A stretch of 64,000 nucleotides of DNA from assembly GCA_910588745.1 (NCBI GenBank), contig CAJURK010000002.1:1-64000 (forward strand), given 5' to 3'. A program made the position numbers and the translations under genes. Positions 26,107 through 34,684 of this stretch are shown in pieces; position 1 is the first letter of the stretch, and each line of letters starts with the position of its first letter. Source of the stretch: an uncultured Dorea sp. Its GTDB lineage: Bacteria > Bacillota > Clostridia > Lachnospirales > Lachnospiraceae. A model generated the notes under the pieces. The model saw only the letters and a list, made by a program, of their open reading frames with translations. It made no database searches and had not been told where the DNA came from.

Positions 26107-27381
26107 GTGGATACGAAACAAAATTGTGAACTTTTATTTGAATATATGAGGGGAATTCTTTATGATTCATGGATTGAGCATTTTGATGTGGGGGAATTAA
26201 GTGAACCATACCGGGATTTGGGACGGGGACTTCAGTATATGCAGAACGCGGTGAACGAATTAGTTGCGTATTCGGCAGAGCTTTCAAAAGGGAATCTGTC
26301 TGTAGAATTTCCAAAAGAGTATAATTTCCTTTGTGAAAATTTGAAAAACCTTCACGCGAACTTAAACCATCTTACATGGCAGGCGCAGCAGGTGGCGAAA
26401 GGCGATTATTCTCAGCACGTAGCGTTTCTGGGAGAGTTTTCCGGCGCTTTTAACGAAATGACGAAGCAGCTTCGGGAGCGGGAGGAACAGCTAAAAGAGG
26501 AAGCTGAAAAGGCAAAACGCCGGGCTGAACTGATTGAAGGATACAATGAGCTTCTGGTAGAGATGCTAAGTAAGCGTAAAGAATGGCTCCTTGTTGTTGA
26601 TAAAGACACAAAGGAAATTCTATATTGCAATAAGAGAAAACAGATGGGGGCGGTAGACGACTCATTTTGCAAAACCTGCAAACGGCGGCTGTCTTTCCAG
26701 TCTGAGTTATTAAAATGGAACGGCCATGAGCAGTATCATGTATGGGAGATGGAAGGCGAGGTTGATACGTTTTACCGAGTTACTTCCTTTCAGATGGAGT
26801 GGAAGGAGCGGTCTTCCTATGTGCATGTGGTGGTTGATATTACCGATGAGAAGCGCAATGCCCGTAATCTGACCAGCAAGGCATACTTTGATCCTCTGAC
26901 CGGAATTAAGAATCGTACCTTCTTCGAAGAATATATGGGAATCGTTCTCCGCGACGAATTGGACGCGACGCTCTGCTATCTGCAGTTGGACGGACTGGAA
27001 TATGTAAATGAATCCTTCGGGCATCGGGAGGGGGATGCATACATTCAGAATTTCGTAGAAATAGTTAGGAAGAATTTCCGTGGCGGGGATACCTTCGCAA
27101 GGATTGGAGGAGAAGAATTCTGCGTAGTCCTTTCCGGGAATATGGCGGAACTGATTAATCGGAAACTTGCCGAGATTCTCAGGGAATTTCAGGAGGAATT
27201 GACAAGACAGTACCAGTACAGTTTTAGTTATGGGATTGTAGAGATCAAAGGTAAAGAAGACAAAATGACGCTTGAAGAAATTCTCAGGCAGGCAGAAGAT
27301 ATCATGTATGAGTGCAGGAACAGGAATATTGAGAAATATCCGTTGATTTTCCAAGACATACCTGAAATACCAGCGCTTTAA
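26107..27381 (+). CDS. Cytoplasmic diguanylate cyclase (HAMP-like, PAS-like, GGDEF)
   Basis: A 424-residue protein that should make cyclic di-GMP from two GTP. There is no membrane segment. Residues about 45-130 are HAMP-like/coiled coil (AYSAELSKGNLSVEF), and about 155-248 form a PAS-like domain containing CKTC (Cys188, Cys191). The GGDEF domain (256-415) begins YFDPLTGIKNR; the active-site loop is intact as GGEEF (334-338). An RxxD inhibitory site (RGGD, 325-328) lies exactly five residues upstream, so product inhibition is expected. Translation starts at a GTG, 12 nt after an AGGAGG site. Input is probably through the adjacent V4R protein and the Cys pair. Confidence 0.93.
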   Translation: MDTKQNCELLFEYMRGILYDSWIEHFDVGELSEPYRDLGRGLQYMQNAVNELVAYSAELSKGNLSVEFPKEYNFLCENLKNLHANLNHLTWQAQQVAKGDYSQHVAFLGEFSGAFNEMTKQLREREEQLKEEAEKAKRRAELIEGYNELLVEMLSKRKEWLLVVDKDTKEILYCNKRKQMGAVDDSFCKTCKRRLSFQSELLKWNGHEQYHVWEMEGEVDTFYRVTSFQMEWKERSSYVHVVVDITDEKRNARNLTSKAYFDPLTGIKNRTFFEEYMGIVLRDELDATLCYLQLDGLEYVNESFGHREGDAYIQNFVEIVRKNFRGGDTFARIGGEEFCVVLSGNMAELINRKLAEILREFQEELTRQYQYSFSYGIVEIKGKEDKMTLEEILRQAEDIMYECRNRNIEKYPLIFQDIPEIPAL

Positions 27382-27800
27382 AATTAATTGTACAAATTGC
27401 GGCATTATGATTTAAAGTATCATACAGGAATATTTTCAATACGAATCTTTCTGCATGATCCAAAGAGATCAGACAATATCTTTCTTTTTACAGCTCTCAG
27501 GGGATCGAAGCTCTCAAAGTAAGCCGTATCTCTGCGAGCTGTAATTCTTTTATAAATTCAAACCAGAATAAACATTCGGCTTTGTATGTGCGCATCCGTG
27601 AAGACGCCGAGGCGTACCCGCGATTCTGCGTCTTTTTCCGAAGAGGATTTTATCAGTTTTGTATTGGACTGGCTGCTGCTTTTGCTGGTATAGGAGCGGC
27701 AGGACTGCAGCATACTGCTGGAAAAGATACGCAGATCAATTTATCAATAAACGGAATTCTGCGTTAATCAAAGCTCAGGCAAAAAGAAAGGAGACAATCT
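27382..27800 (+). promoter_or_regulatory. Gene-free stretch with structured leader and terminator-like hairpin
   Basis: About 420 nt between the GGDEF gene and the DUF2871 gene. It contains a stem-loop closed by ACAGCTC/GAGCTGT (27490-27496, 27536-27542). About 60 nt later comes a terminator-like hairpin AAGACGC/GCGTCTT followed by T5 (27601-27637). A 61-codon ORF at 27582-27767 overlaps the hairpin; I do not believe it is a gene. The layout is that of an attenuated leader, but I recognise no riboswitch class (no T-box, SAM, c-di-GMP or cobalamin motifs). It could equally be the terminator of the GGDEF transcript. Confidence 0.4.
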
Positions 27801-28214
27801 ATGAAAAAATATCTGAATATTTCGCTGATTTATGCAATTGCCGCTATGGCAGGCGGCGTTTTCTACCGGGAGTTTACCAAATATCAAAGCTATACCGGCG
27901 CGACGGCGCTGGGAAAAGTACATGGCCACCTGTTTTGCTTAGGCATGCTGACGTTTCTGGTAGTGGCATTATACGGAGCCCGCCACGATCTTCAAAAGAT
28001 AAAAAGCTTCCGGGTATTTTTATGGCTTTACAACATCGGCGTTGTCCTGACGGCAATTATGCTGTTGATACGCGGCGTAATCCAGGTGCGGGGATTGGTC
28101 CTGTCCGCCGCAGCTGACGCTTCAATCTCAGGAATTGCCGGCATCGGCCATATTTTTACGGGAGTTGGAATTCTGTTACTACTGTTATCGTTCAGAAAAA
28201 TTGCAAAGAATTGA
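27801..28214 (+). CDS. DUF2871 family four-helix membrane protein
   Basis: A 137-residue protein with four hydrophobic segments (about 5-20, 40-62, 76-94, 113-132). The MKKYLNISLIYAIAAMAGGVFYREFTKY start and the VHGHLFCLGMLTFLV segment match DUF2871. The conserved His residues (His41 and His43) and the four-helix arrangement vaguely recall haem-binding membrane proteins; that is inference, as the family is uncharacterised. A good AAGGAG site precedes the ATG. A second membrane protein follows 10 nt later. Confidence 0.85.
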   Translation: MKKYLNISLIYAIAAMAGGVFYREFTKYQSYTGATALGKVHGHLFCLGMLTFLVVALYGARHDLQKIKSFRVFLWLYNIGVVLTAIMLLIRGVIQVRGLVLSAAADASISGIAGIGHIFTGVGILLLLLSFRKIAKN

Positions 28215-28224
28215 GGATGAGACT

Positions 28225-28644
28225 ATGAGCAAACGTTCTATTTTTTATGTGAGCAAACGCGTTCTTCTGGCAGTTGCCGGAAGTATCTGGCTGATTGCCG
28301 GATTGAATGTCGCAAGACTTGGCATCCTTTCTTATGAAAAGCTTCCTCAAATCAAACTGATTCACATCCTTTTATCCATGGTTGTTTTCTGTGCCTTTGG
28401 CCTGATGTTTGTTAAGATGAGCGTTAAGCACACCAGGAGGATCAAAGGATATCAGGAAGAATTTCATCCGATATGGCGTTTCTTCGATCTGAAATCTTAT
28501 CTGATTATGGCTTTTATGATGAGCGGCGGAATCTGGCTCCGCTCGTCCGGATTTGCGCCGGATGTATTTATCGCGGTGTTTTATACCGGTCTTGGCTGCG
28601 CACTGGCTCTTGCTTCATGCCGTTATGTGCGGCAAGGGACGTAG
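28225..28644 (+). CDS. Small polytopic membrane protein, unknown function
   Basis: A 139-residue protein with about four hydrophobic segments (14-33, 44-65, 91-107, 112-130). I chose the ATG at 28225 (MSKRSIFYVSKRVLLAV, GAGGA upstream); an in-frame ATG at 28135 would overlap the DUF2871 gene by 80 nt. No family is recognised. Its size, topology and 10-nt spacing from the DUF2871 gene suggest that the two proteins work together in the membrane. Confidence 0.7.
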   Translation: MSKRSIFYVSKRVLLAVAGSIWLIAGLNVARLGILSYEKLPQIKLIHILLSMVVFCAFGLMFVKMSVKHTRRIKGYQEEFHPIWRFFDLKSYLIMAFMMSGGIWLRSSGFAPDVFIAVFYTGLGCALALASCRYVRQGT

Positions 28645-28749
28645 GCAACAGGCGGCGTAGTTTCCAAAGGATATTAAGAGTCAGCGGCGTCTGCTCCGGA
28701 GCCTGATATCACCAAATTGAAATCATTCCAACAGATGAAGGATATTTGC

Positions 28750-28778
28750 TTGAAGTTCTTTCTTAAAATGTATATAAT
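28750..28778 (+). promoter_or_regulatory. SigA-type promoter candidate in a 400-nt AT-rich gap
   Basis: TTGAAG (28750-28755), a 17-nt spacer and TATAAT (28773-28778). The gap 28645-29045 holds no convincing ORF. If this is the promoter of the radical-SAM pair, it leaves an AT-rich 5' leader of about 260 nt in which I see no clear riboswitch or terminator. Confidence 0.5.
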
Positions 28779-29045
28779 ATTGGCAGCTTGCGTTTTAGAA
28801 AATATTGTCTGTTTTCCTCTAACAGCGCTGGATAGTGTTGAATAATTATGCATAATTCCATATAGTAGCACAGAGTAGGGGTTGAAAATATTTGTTGCAA
28901 AAGCCTTGTTTTTGATCTTAAATGAATAAAAAATTGTTAATATACGCTGCAAACCAAGTCCCCCATATAGGAATTTTCTATGAATCATACAGGGAAAACA
29001 AAAACGCAAAAATTGTAATTATATACAAAAACCGAAAGGAAACCT

Positions 29046-30911
29046 ATGAGAAAACTAGCCTTAAATGATGAAATATTACTGAAAATCGAAAAACCTGCCC
29101 GTTACATCGGGAATGAAATAAACAGCGTCATGAAAGACCCTGAAAAAGTGGATATCCGCTTCGCCATGTGTTTTCCGGACGTCTATGAAATCGGCATGTC
29201 CCATCTCGGCATCCAGATTCTCTACGATATGTTTAACCGCCGGGAGGACGTGTGGTGTGAACGGGTGTATTCCCCTTGGATTGATCTGGACGCGGTTATG
29301 CGAGAGAATCAGATTCCCTTATTTGCGCTGGAATCCCAAGATCCGATCCGGGATTTTGATTTCCTGGGAATCACGCTCCAGTATGAAATGTGCTATACCA
29401 ATATTCTGCAGATTTTGGATTTATCCGGAATCGGCCTTCATGCATGCGAGCGGAAGGAGAGCGATCCCATCGTTATCGGCGGCGGCCCCTGTGCCTACAA
29501 TCCGGAACCTTTGGCGGAATTTTTCGACCTGTTCTATATCGGGGAGGGCGAAACGGTATACGATGAGCTTTTAGACGCCTACAAGGCGAATAAGCAGGCG
29601 GGCGGAAGCAGACGGGAATTTTTGGAAGCCGCATGTCAGATTGAAGGGATTTACGTACCCTCTTTCTACCAGACAGATTATCGTGAAGACGGAACCATTG
29701 AGCGGTTTTATCCGGTTCATCCGGGAGCGCCAAAGCGCGTAAAAAAGCAGGTGGCGGTTGATGTGACGAATACTCCCTATCCGGAATCCCCAGTGGTGCC
29801 TTATATCAAGGTTACGCAAGACAGGGTAGTGCTGGAGGTGCAGAGGGGGTGCATTCGGGGATGCCGGTTCTGCCAGGCGGGGATGCTTTACCGTCCTACC
29901 AGGGAGCGCGGCGTGGAGAAGTTAAAGACATATGCTTATCAGATGCTGAAAAGCACCGGACACGAGGAAATTTCGCTCAGTTCCTTAAGTACCAGCGATT
30001 ACAGTGAGTTAAAGGAACTGGTGAATTATTTGATAGAAGAATTCCAGGGAAAGGGAATTAATATTTCCCTGCCTTCTCTTCGGATTGACGCATTTTCGCT
30101 GGATGTGATGAGCCGGGTGCAGGATGTCCGCAAGAGCAGCCTGACCTTCGCGCCGGAGGCCGGTTCCCAGAGGATGCGCAACGTCATCAATAAGGGGCTG
30201 ACCGAGGAGGATATTATCCATGGAGCCGGACAGGCGTTTGAGGGCGGCTGGAACAAGGTGAAGCTTTATTTTATGCTGGGACTTCCTACGGAGACGCAGG
30301 AGGATATGGAAGCGATTGCGGTTCTTTCCGACCAGGTGGCAAGGCGCTATTACGAGATTCCCAAGGAGCAGCGGAATGGGAAATGCCAGATTACGGCAAG
30401 TTCTTCCTTTTTTATTCCGAAGCCCTTTACGCCGTTCCAGTGGGCGCGCATGTTCACCAATGAAGAATATATCGCCAGAGCGGCAATCGTAAAGCATGCT
30501 TTTTTAAACCAGCTTAACAAAAAAAGCCTGCGGTATAACTGGCACGACGCGGAAGTGACCGTTCTTGAAGGCGTATTTGCAAGAGGAGACCGACGTACCG
30601 GAAAGGTCATCGAGGAAGCATACCGGCTGGGCTGTATTTACGATTCCTGGACGGAGTGCTTTGACAATGAGAAATGGATGAAAGCTTTCGAGAACACAGG
30701 AGCAGATATTGCATTTTATAATCTCAGGGAGCGGGAAGCAGACGAGATATTCCCCTGGGATTTTATTGATATCGGCGTGACGAAGGAGTTCCTGAGAAAA
30801 GAATGGGAACGAGCCGTAAAGGGAGAGGTTACGCCTAACTGCAGGACGCAGTGTTCCGGCTGCGGAGCGGCTGTCTGGAAAGGAGGCGTTTGTATTGAAA
30901 GCAAGAATTAA
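29046..30911 (+). CDS. TIGR03960-family B12-binding/radical SAM protein
   Basis: A 621-residue protein. The N-terminal 190 residues form a B12-binding-like domain (VDIRFAMCFPDVYEIGMSHLG, VIGGGPCAYNPEPLAEF). The radical-SAM cluster motif is in VQRGCIRGCRFCQAGMLYRPT (CxxxCxxC), and the barrel continues through GLPTETQEDMEAI. A C-terminal Cys cluster (CRTQCSGCG) is usual for the family. The reaction is unknown. It overlaps its partner gene by 17 nt; this pair is conserved upstream of ribosomal protein L21 genes in Clostridia. Confidence 0.93.
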   Translation: MRKLALNDEILLKIEKPARYIGNEINSVMKDPEKVDIRFAMCFPDVYEIGMSHLGIQILYDMFNRREDVWCERVYSPWIDLDAVMRENQIPLFALESQDPIRDFDFLGITLQYEMCYTNILQILDLSGIGLHACERKESDPIVIGGGPCAYNPEPLAEFFDLFYIGEGETVYDELLDAYKANKQAGGSRREFLEAACQIEGIYVPSFYQTDYREDGTIERFYPVHPGAPKRVKKQVAVDVTNTPYPESPVVPYIKVTQDRVVLEVQRGCIRGCRFCQAGMLYRPTRERGVEKLKTYAYQMLKSTGHEEISLSSLSTSDYSELKELVNYLIEEFQGKGINISLPSLRIDAFSLDVMSRVQDVRKSSLTFAPEAGSQRMRNVINKGLTEEDIIHGAGQAFEGGWNKVKLYFMLGLPTETQEDMEAIAVLSDQVARRYYEIPKEQRNGKCQITASSSFFIPKPFTPFQWARMFTNEEYIARAAIVKHAFLNQLNKKSLRYNWHDAEVTVLEGVFARGDRRTGKVIEEAYRLGCIYDSWTECFDNEKWMKAFENTGADIAFYNLREREADEIFPWDFIDIGVTKEFLRKEWERAVKGEVTPNCRTQCSGCGAAVWKGGVCIESKN

Positions 30912-31638
30912 ATTCCGAAAATACGGTGTCCTGAAATTTCTGGGACATTTAGACGTGATGCGTTTCTTCCAGAAGGCTATGCGGCGGGCGGACATCCCCA
31001 TAGCGTTTACTTCCGGCTACAGTCCACATATGATTATGTCCTTTGCGCAGCCTTTGGGACTTGGCATCACCAGCGAGGGGGAGTATTTGGATATTGAACT
31101 GGCAGAACCGATTTCCTCTGCCGACGCCCTTAGCCGGTTGAACCAAACCATGGCGGCAGGAATTGACGTGGTTAGCTTCCGTCAGATTCAGGAAGATAAG
31201 AAAAGCAGCGGTATGACGATTGTTGCGGCGGCAGAATATCTGGTTCTTCCCAAAGAAGCCGAAGACACGGCCCTTAAAGAGCATAATCGTACCGAACCGG
31301 TATTCCCGACGTCCTGGAGCAGACAGATAGACGCATTTCTGGCGCAGCCGGAGCTTGTGGTTCTGAAGAAAACCAAGCGAAGCGAGAAAGAGGTGGATAT
31401 CAAGCCTATGATTTATGATTTCCATATGGAACCGGCCGGAATCTGCCTGAAGCTTGCGGCTGGGAGCGAGGCAAACCTTAAGCCGGAACTTGTGATGGAA
31501 ACATTCCTCTCATTTATCAACGAAAAGGAAAGCAAGCTTCATTACCATCGGATGGAAATATATGCCAAGAACCCGGATGCAGAAGGGCCGGAATTTGTAC
31601 CTTTAGAAGCGCTGGGGTGGGAAATGCTCCCTCAGTAA
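30895..31638 (+). CDS. TIGR03936-family (DUF2344) radical SAM-associated protein
   Basis: A 247-residue protein with the conserved DUF2344 opening RIKFRKYGVLKFLGHLDVMR and FTSGYSPHMIMSFAQPLGLG. It starts at a TTG (30895) inside the preceding gene, with AAGGAGG 8 nt upstream. In many bacteria this domain is fused to the C terminus of the TIGR03960 protein, supporting a shared complex. The function is unknown; its place near ribosomal genes suggests a link to RNA or ribosome modification (inference). Confidence 0.9.
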   Translation: MKARIKFRKYGVLKFLGHLDVMRFFQKAMRRADIPIAFTSGYSPHMIMSFAQPLGLGITSEGEYLDIELAEPISSADALSRLNQTMAAGIDVVSFRQIQEDKKSSGMTIVAAAEYLVLPKEAEDTALKEHNRTEPVFPTSWSRQIDAFLAQPELVVLKKTKRSEKEVDIKPMIYDFHMEPAGICLKLAAGSEANLKPELVMETFLSFINEKESKLHYHRMEIYAKNPDAEGPEFVPLEALGWEMLPQ

Positions 31639-31760
31639 GACCGTGATTCGAGCGTGAGAAAACATCTCTTTAAGAAGTGATTTTGAAACGCTTTTGTGAA
31701 TATTGCTGTAAATGGAGGAAATAGCGAAGGAAATTTGTCTGTTGCGGCGTGCTTTTTTTC

Positions 31761-31790
31761 TTGCACAGTACTTTAGCATAGTGGTATGAT
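31761..31790 (+). promoter_or_regulatory. SigA-type promoter upstream of ybaK
   Basis: TTGCAC (31761-31766), an 18-nt spacer and TATGAT (31785-31790), 80 nt before the chosen ybaK start. It supports separate transcription of the 31.9-35.7 kb block from the radical-SAM pair. Confidence 0.6.
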
Positions 31791-31869
31791 AAAGAACTAT
31801 AGAAGCCAGATGTCCGCGAGGGACTGTTACGACTTATGAACCAGGGATCGATGATTGAGGGATTCGCTT

Positions 31870-32376
31870 ATGAGCAAAAAAGAAGTTAAGACCAATGCCA
31901 TGCGTATATTGGATCGTCTGAACATTCCATATACCTATCAAACTTATCAATGTGATGAATTTACGGACGGAATCCAGACGGCAGACCAACTGGGATTAGA
32001 TCATGAATTGGTATTTAAGACCATTGTTACGGCCGGAAAGAGCGGGGCATATTATGTATTTGTGATTCCCATTGAAGCGGAAATTGATTTTAAAAAAGCG
32101 GCAAAAGCAGTAGGGGAGAAGTCTCTGGAAATGCTTCCTCTTAAATTGCTGACGCAGGCGACCGGATACGTACGGGGCGGCTGCACCGCAATCGGTATGA
32201 AAAAGAAATATCCGACGGTGATCCATAAAAGCGCCGGACAATTTGACAAAATCTATGTAAGCGGCGGGAAAATCGGCATGCAGCTCTGCCTGTCTCCAAA
32301 AGATCTGAAAAGAGCCGCCGCCGCAGAGTTTAGCGATGTCATCCGCAGAGCAGAAAACTCATCGGAAAAAGGGTAG
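31870..32376 (+). CDS. ybaK: Cys-tRNA(Pro)/Cys-tRNA(Cys) deacylase YbaK
   Basis: A 168-residue YbaK/EbsC-family editing protein that hydrolyses mischarged Cys-tRNA(Pro). The family features are NAMRILDRLNIPYTYQTYQ near the N terminus, the substrate-pocket Lys in ELVFKTIV, GYVRGGCTAIGMKKKYPT and the GGKIGMQLCLSPKDL C-terminal block. I chose the ATG at 31870 (GAGGGA 7 nt upstream) over a TTG at 31855. Its length is standard. Confidence 0.93.
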   Translation: MSKKEVKTNAMRILDRLNIPYTYQTYQCDEFTDGIQTADQLGLDHELVFKTIVTAGKSGAYYVFVIPIEAEIDFKKAAKAVGEKSLEMLPLKLLTQATGYVRGGCTAIGMKKKYPTVIHKSAGQFDKIYVSGGKIGMQLCLSPKDLKRAAAAEFSDVIRRAENSSEKG

Positions 32377-32453
32377 AAATACAGATAACATACATTTCCG
32401 CAGCGGTCTGCAAAAGCACAGAGCTGCGGTTTGAGGAAGACGGAGGTTGAGAC

Positions 32454-33773
32454 ATGAAAAAGGTTGTTAAATTCGGAGGAAGTTCTCTTGCCAGCGCCGA
32501 ACAATTTCAGAAGGTAGGAAAGATTATCCGCCAGGAAGAATCCAGACGGTATGTGGTTCCGTCCGCGCCTGGGAAGCGTTTTCCAAAGGATACCAAGGTA
32601 ACCGATATGCTCTATAGCTGTTATCATCTGGCAATTCAGGAGAAGAAATTTGAGGCGGAACTTACCGAGATTAAAGACCGGTTTCAGGAAATTATTGACG
32701 GTTTGCAACTGGATTTAAGCCTGGAAGGGGAATTTAAGGTAATCCGGGAGAACTTTAGTAAGAAAATCGGCAGAGACTATGCCGCGTCCAGAGGCGAATA
32801 TTTAAACAGTCTGATTATGGCAGATTACCTCGGTTACGAATTTATTGACGCGGCCGAAGTGATTTTCTTTGATGAAAACGGCAATTTTGACGGCGCAAAG
32901 ACCCAAAGCGTCTTGTCCGAGCGGCTGGCGCATACAGAAAAAGCGGTGATTCCCGGTTTCTACGGTATGGCGGCGGACGGGCGTATTAAGACGTTTTCCA
33001 GAGGCGGTTCAGACGTGACCGGATCGATTGTTGCAAAAGCCGTCCGTGCGGACGTATATGAGAATTGGACGGATGTGTCTGGATTTCTGATTGCAGACCC
33101 GGGGGTGGTAAAGAATCCAAAAGCCATTGACGTTATTACTTATAGAGAGCTGCGCGAGCTGTCTTATATGGGCGCCTCCGTGCTTCATGAGGATGCGATT
33201 TTCCCGGTCAGGAAAGAAGGAATTCCTATCAATATCCGCAATACCAATCTGCCGGAAGATAAAGGTACTTTGATTGTAGAGGCTACCTGCAGGAAACCGC
33301 GTTTTACCATCACGGGCATTGCCGGAAAAAAGGATTTTGCGTCGATTACCATTGAAAAGGCGATGATGAACGCGGAAGTGGGATTCTGTACGCGGGTATT
33401 GGACGTATTCGCGCAGCACAATATTTCCATCGAACATATGCCGTCCGGCATCGATACTATGACCATTTTGGTACATCAGGATGAATTTGAGGAAAAAGAG
33501 CAGAAGGTTCTTGCGGGGATTCACCGGGCGGTGGAGCCGGATCTTGTGGAAATGGAATCTGACCTTGCGCTGATTGCCGTTGTGGGACGGGGCATGAAAT
33601 CTACCAGGGGAACTTCGGGAAGAATCTTTTCCGCGCTGGCTCACGCCAACGTGAATGTGCGTATGATTGACCAGGGTTCAAGCGAATTAAACATTATCAT
33701 CGGCGTGCGCAACCATGACTTTAATCATGCAATCAAGGCAATTTACGATATTTTTGTTACAATACAGGTATAA
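32454..33773 (+). CDS. lysC: Aspartate kinase (monofunctional, two ACT domains)
   Basis: A 439-residue enzyme that phosphorylates L-aspartate, the entry step to lysine, threonine and methionine synthesis (and diaminopimelate for the wall and dipicolinate for spores). The kinase domain begins VVKFGGSSLASAEQF and contains FSRGGSDVTGSIVA. The C-terminal 150 residues contain two ACT domains (ITGIAGKKDFASITIEKAMM and LIAVVGRGMKSTRGTSGRIF), so feedback inhibition by an end-product amino acid is expected. It lies 77 nt after ybaK and 3 nt before the amidohydrolase gene. Confidence 0.95.
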   Translation: MKKVVKFGGSSLASAEQFQKVGKIIRQEESRRYVVPSAPGKRFPKDTKVTDMLYSCYHLAIQEKKFEAELTEIKDRFQEIIDGLQLDLSLEGEFKVIRENFSKKIGRDYAASRGEYLNSLIMADYLGYEFIDAAEVIFFDENGNFDGAKTQSVLSERLAHTEKAVIPGFYGMAADGRIKTFSRGGSDVTGSIVAKAVRADVYENWTDVSGFLIADPGVVKNPKAIDVITYRELRELSYMGASVLHEDAIFPVRKEGIPINIRNTNLPEDKGTLIVEATCRKPRFTITGIAGKKDFASITIEKAMMNAEVGFCTRVLDVFAQHNISIEHMPSGIDTMTILVHQDEFEEKEQKVLAGIHRAVEPDLVEMESDLALIAVVGRGMKSTRGTSGRIFSALAHANVNVRMIDQGSSELNIIIGVRNHDFNHAIKAIYDIFVTIQV

Positions 33774-33776
33774 GCA

Positions 33777-34595
33777 ATGATAGATTTTCATACACATATA
33801 TTTCCAAACAAAATCGCGAAACATACACTGGAAATTCTGCAGGTAAACTGTGAATCCTTTCCGTTTACGGACGCTACCGCCGCGGGTCTTAGGGAATCCT
33901 CTGAAAAGGCGGGCATTGACTGTTCCGTTATTCTCCCGGTGGCCACAAGACCGGGACAGTTTGCCTCTTTAAACCGCTACGCGGAGCAGTTCCGGGGAGA
34001 AAACCGGCTGTTATCCTTCGGGGGGATCCATCCGGATACTTCTGACTATAAAGGGGAGCTGCAGTATTTAAAAGAGCATGGATTTAAAGGGATTAAACTC
34101 CACCCGGACTATCAGCAGACCTTTATCGACGACGTCAAGTATAAGCGCATTATTTCTTATGCCAGCGAACTGGGGCTGATTATAAGCGTCCACGCGGGTT
34201 TTGATCCCGGCTATAAGGAGCTTACCCACTGTACGCCGGAGCGGATTATCGATATGGTGGAGGATGTGCAGCCTGAAAAGCTGGTTTTGGCGCATATGGG
34301 CGGCTTTTTTATGTGGGATCAGGTAGAACAGTATCTTCTGGGTATCCCTGCGTGGTTTGACACCGGAGTGGTCTTTAACTATATAGAGAAACAGCAGTTT
34401 ATGAGGCTTTTAAAGGGGCAGGGGATTCACAGGGTTCTTTTTGCCACAGATTCCCCGTGGGGAGACCAGACGGAGTTTGTCAAATACGTCAAAGAACTTC
34501 CCCTGGCAGACCATGAAAAACAGATGATTTTTCATACCAACGCAGAGAAACTGCTGGGTATGGAGATTCCCGACCGCAGCGGAACGAACCGTTAG
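33777..34595 (+). CDS. Amidohydrolase-2 family metal-dependent hydrolase
   Basis: A 272-residue TIM-barrel hydrolase. Metal-binding signatures are visible: DFHTHIFP at the N terminus (HxH), the Lys-containing GIKLHPDYQ, SVHAGFDPG, VLAHMGGF, and the Asp in FATDSPWG. This is the PF04909 pattern. The substrate is unknown. It starts 3 nt after lysC and precedes asnA, so it is co-transcribed with aspartate-pathway genes, but that alone does not define its role. Confidence 0.87.
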   Translation: MIDFHTHIFPNKIAKHTLEILQVNCESFPFTDATAAGLRESSEKAGIDCSVILPVATRPGQFASLNRYAEQFRGENRLLSFGGIHPDTSDYKGELQYLKEHGFKGIKLHPDYQQTFIDDVKYKRIISYASELGLIISVHAGFDPGYKELTHCTPERIIDMVEDVQPEKLVLAHMGGFFMWDQVEQYLLGIPAWFDTGVVFNYIEKQQFMRLLKGQGIHRVLFATDSPWGDQTEFVKYVKELPLADHEKQMIFHTNAEKLLGMEIPDRSGTNR

Positions 34596-34684
34596 GCTAT
34601 GCGTATCCTGCGTAGAAAAGAACTGGCCGGAGGCGGCGGGGCAATACAGGAATGAGACATTGAACATCAGGAAGGAGACAGAGT

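Noticed and set aside
27582..27767. A 61-codon plus-strand ORF upstream of the DUF2871 gene
   Set aside because: It overlaps a terminator-like hairpin, has no clear ribosome-binding site and no recognisable family.
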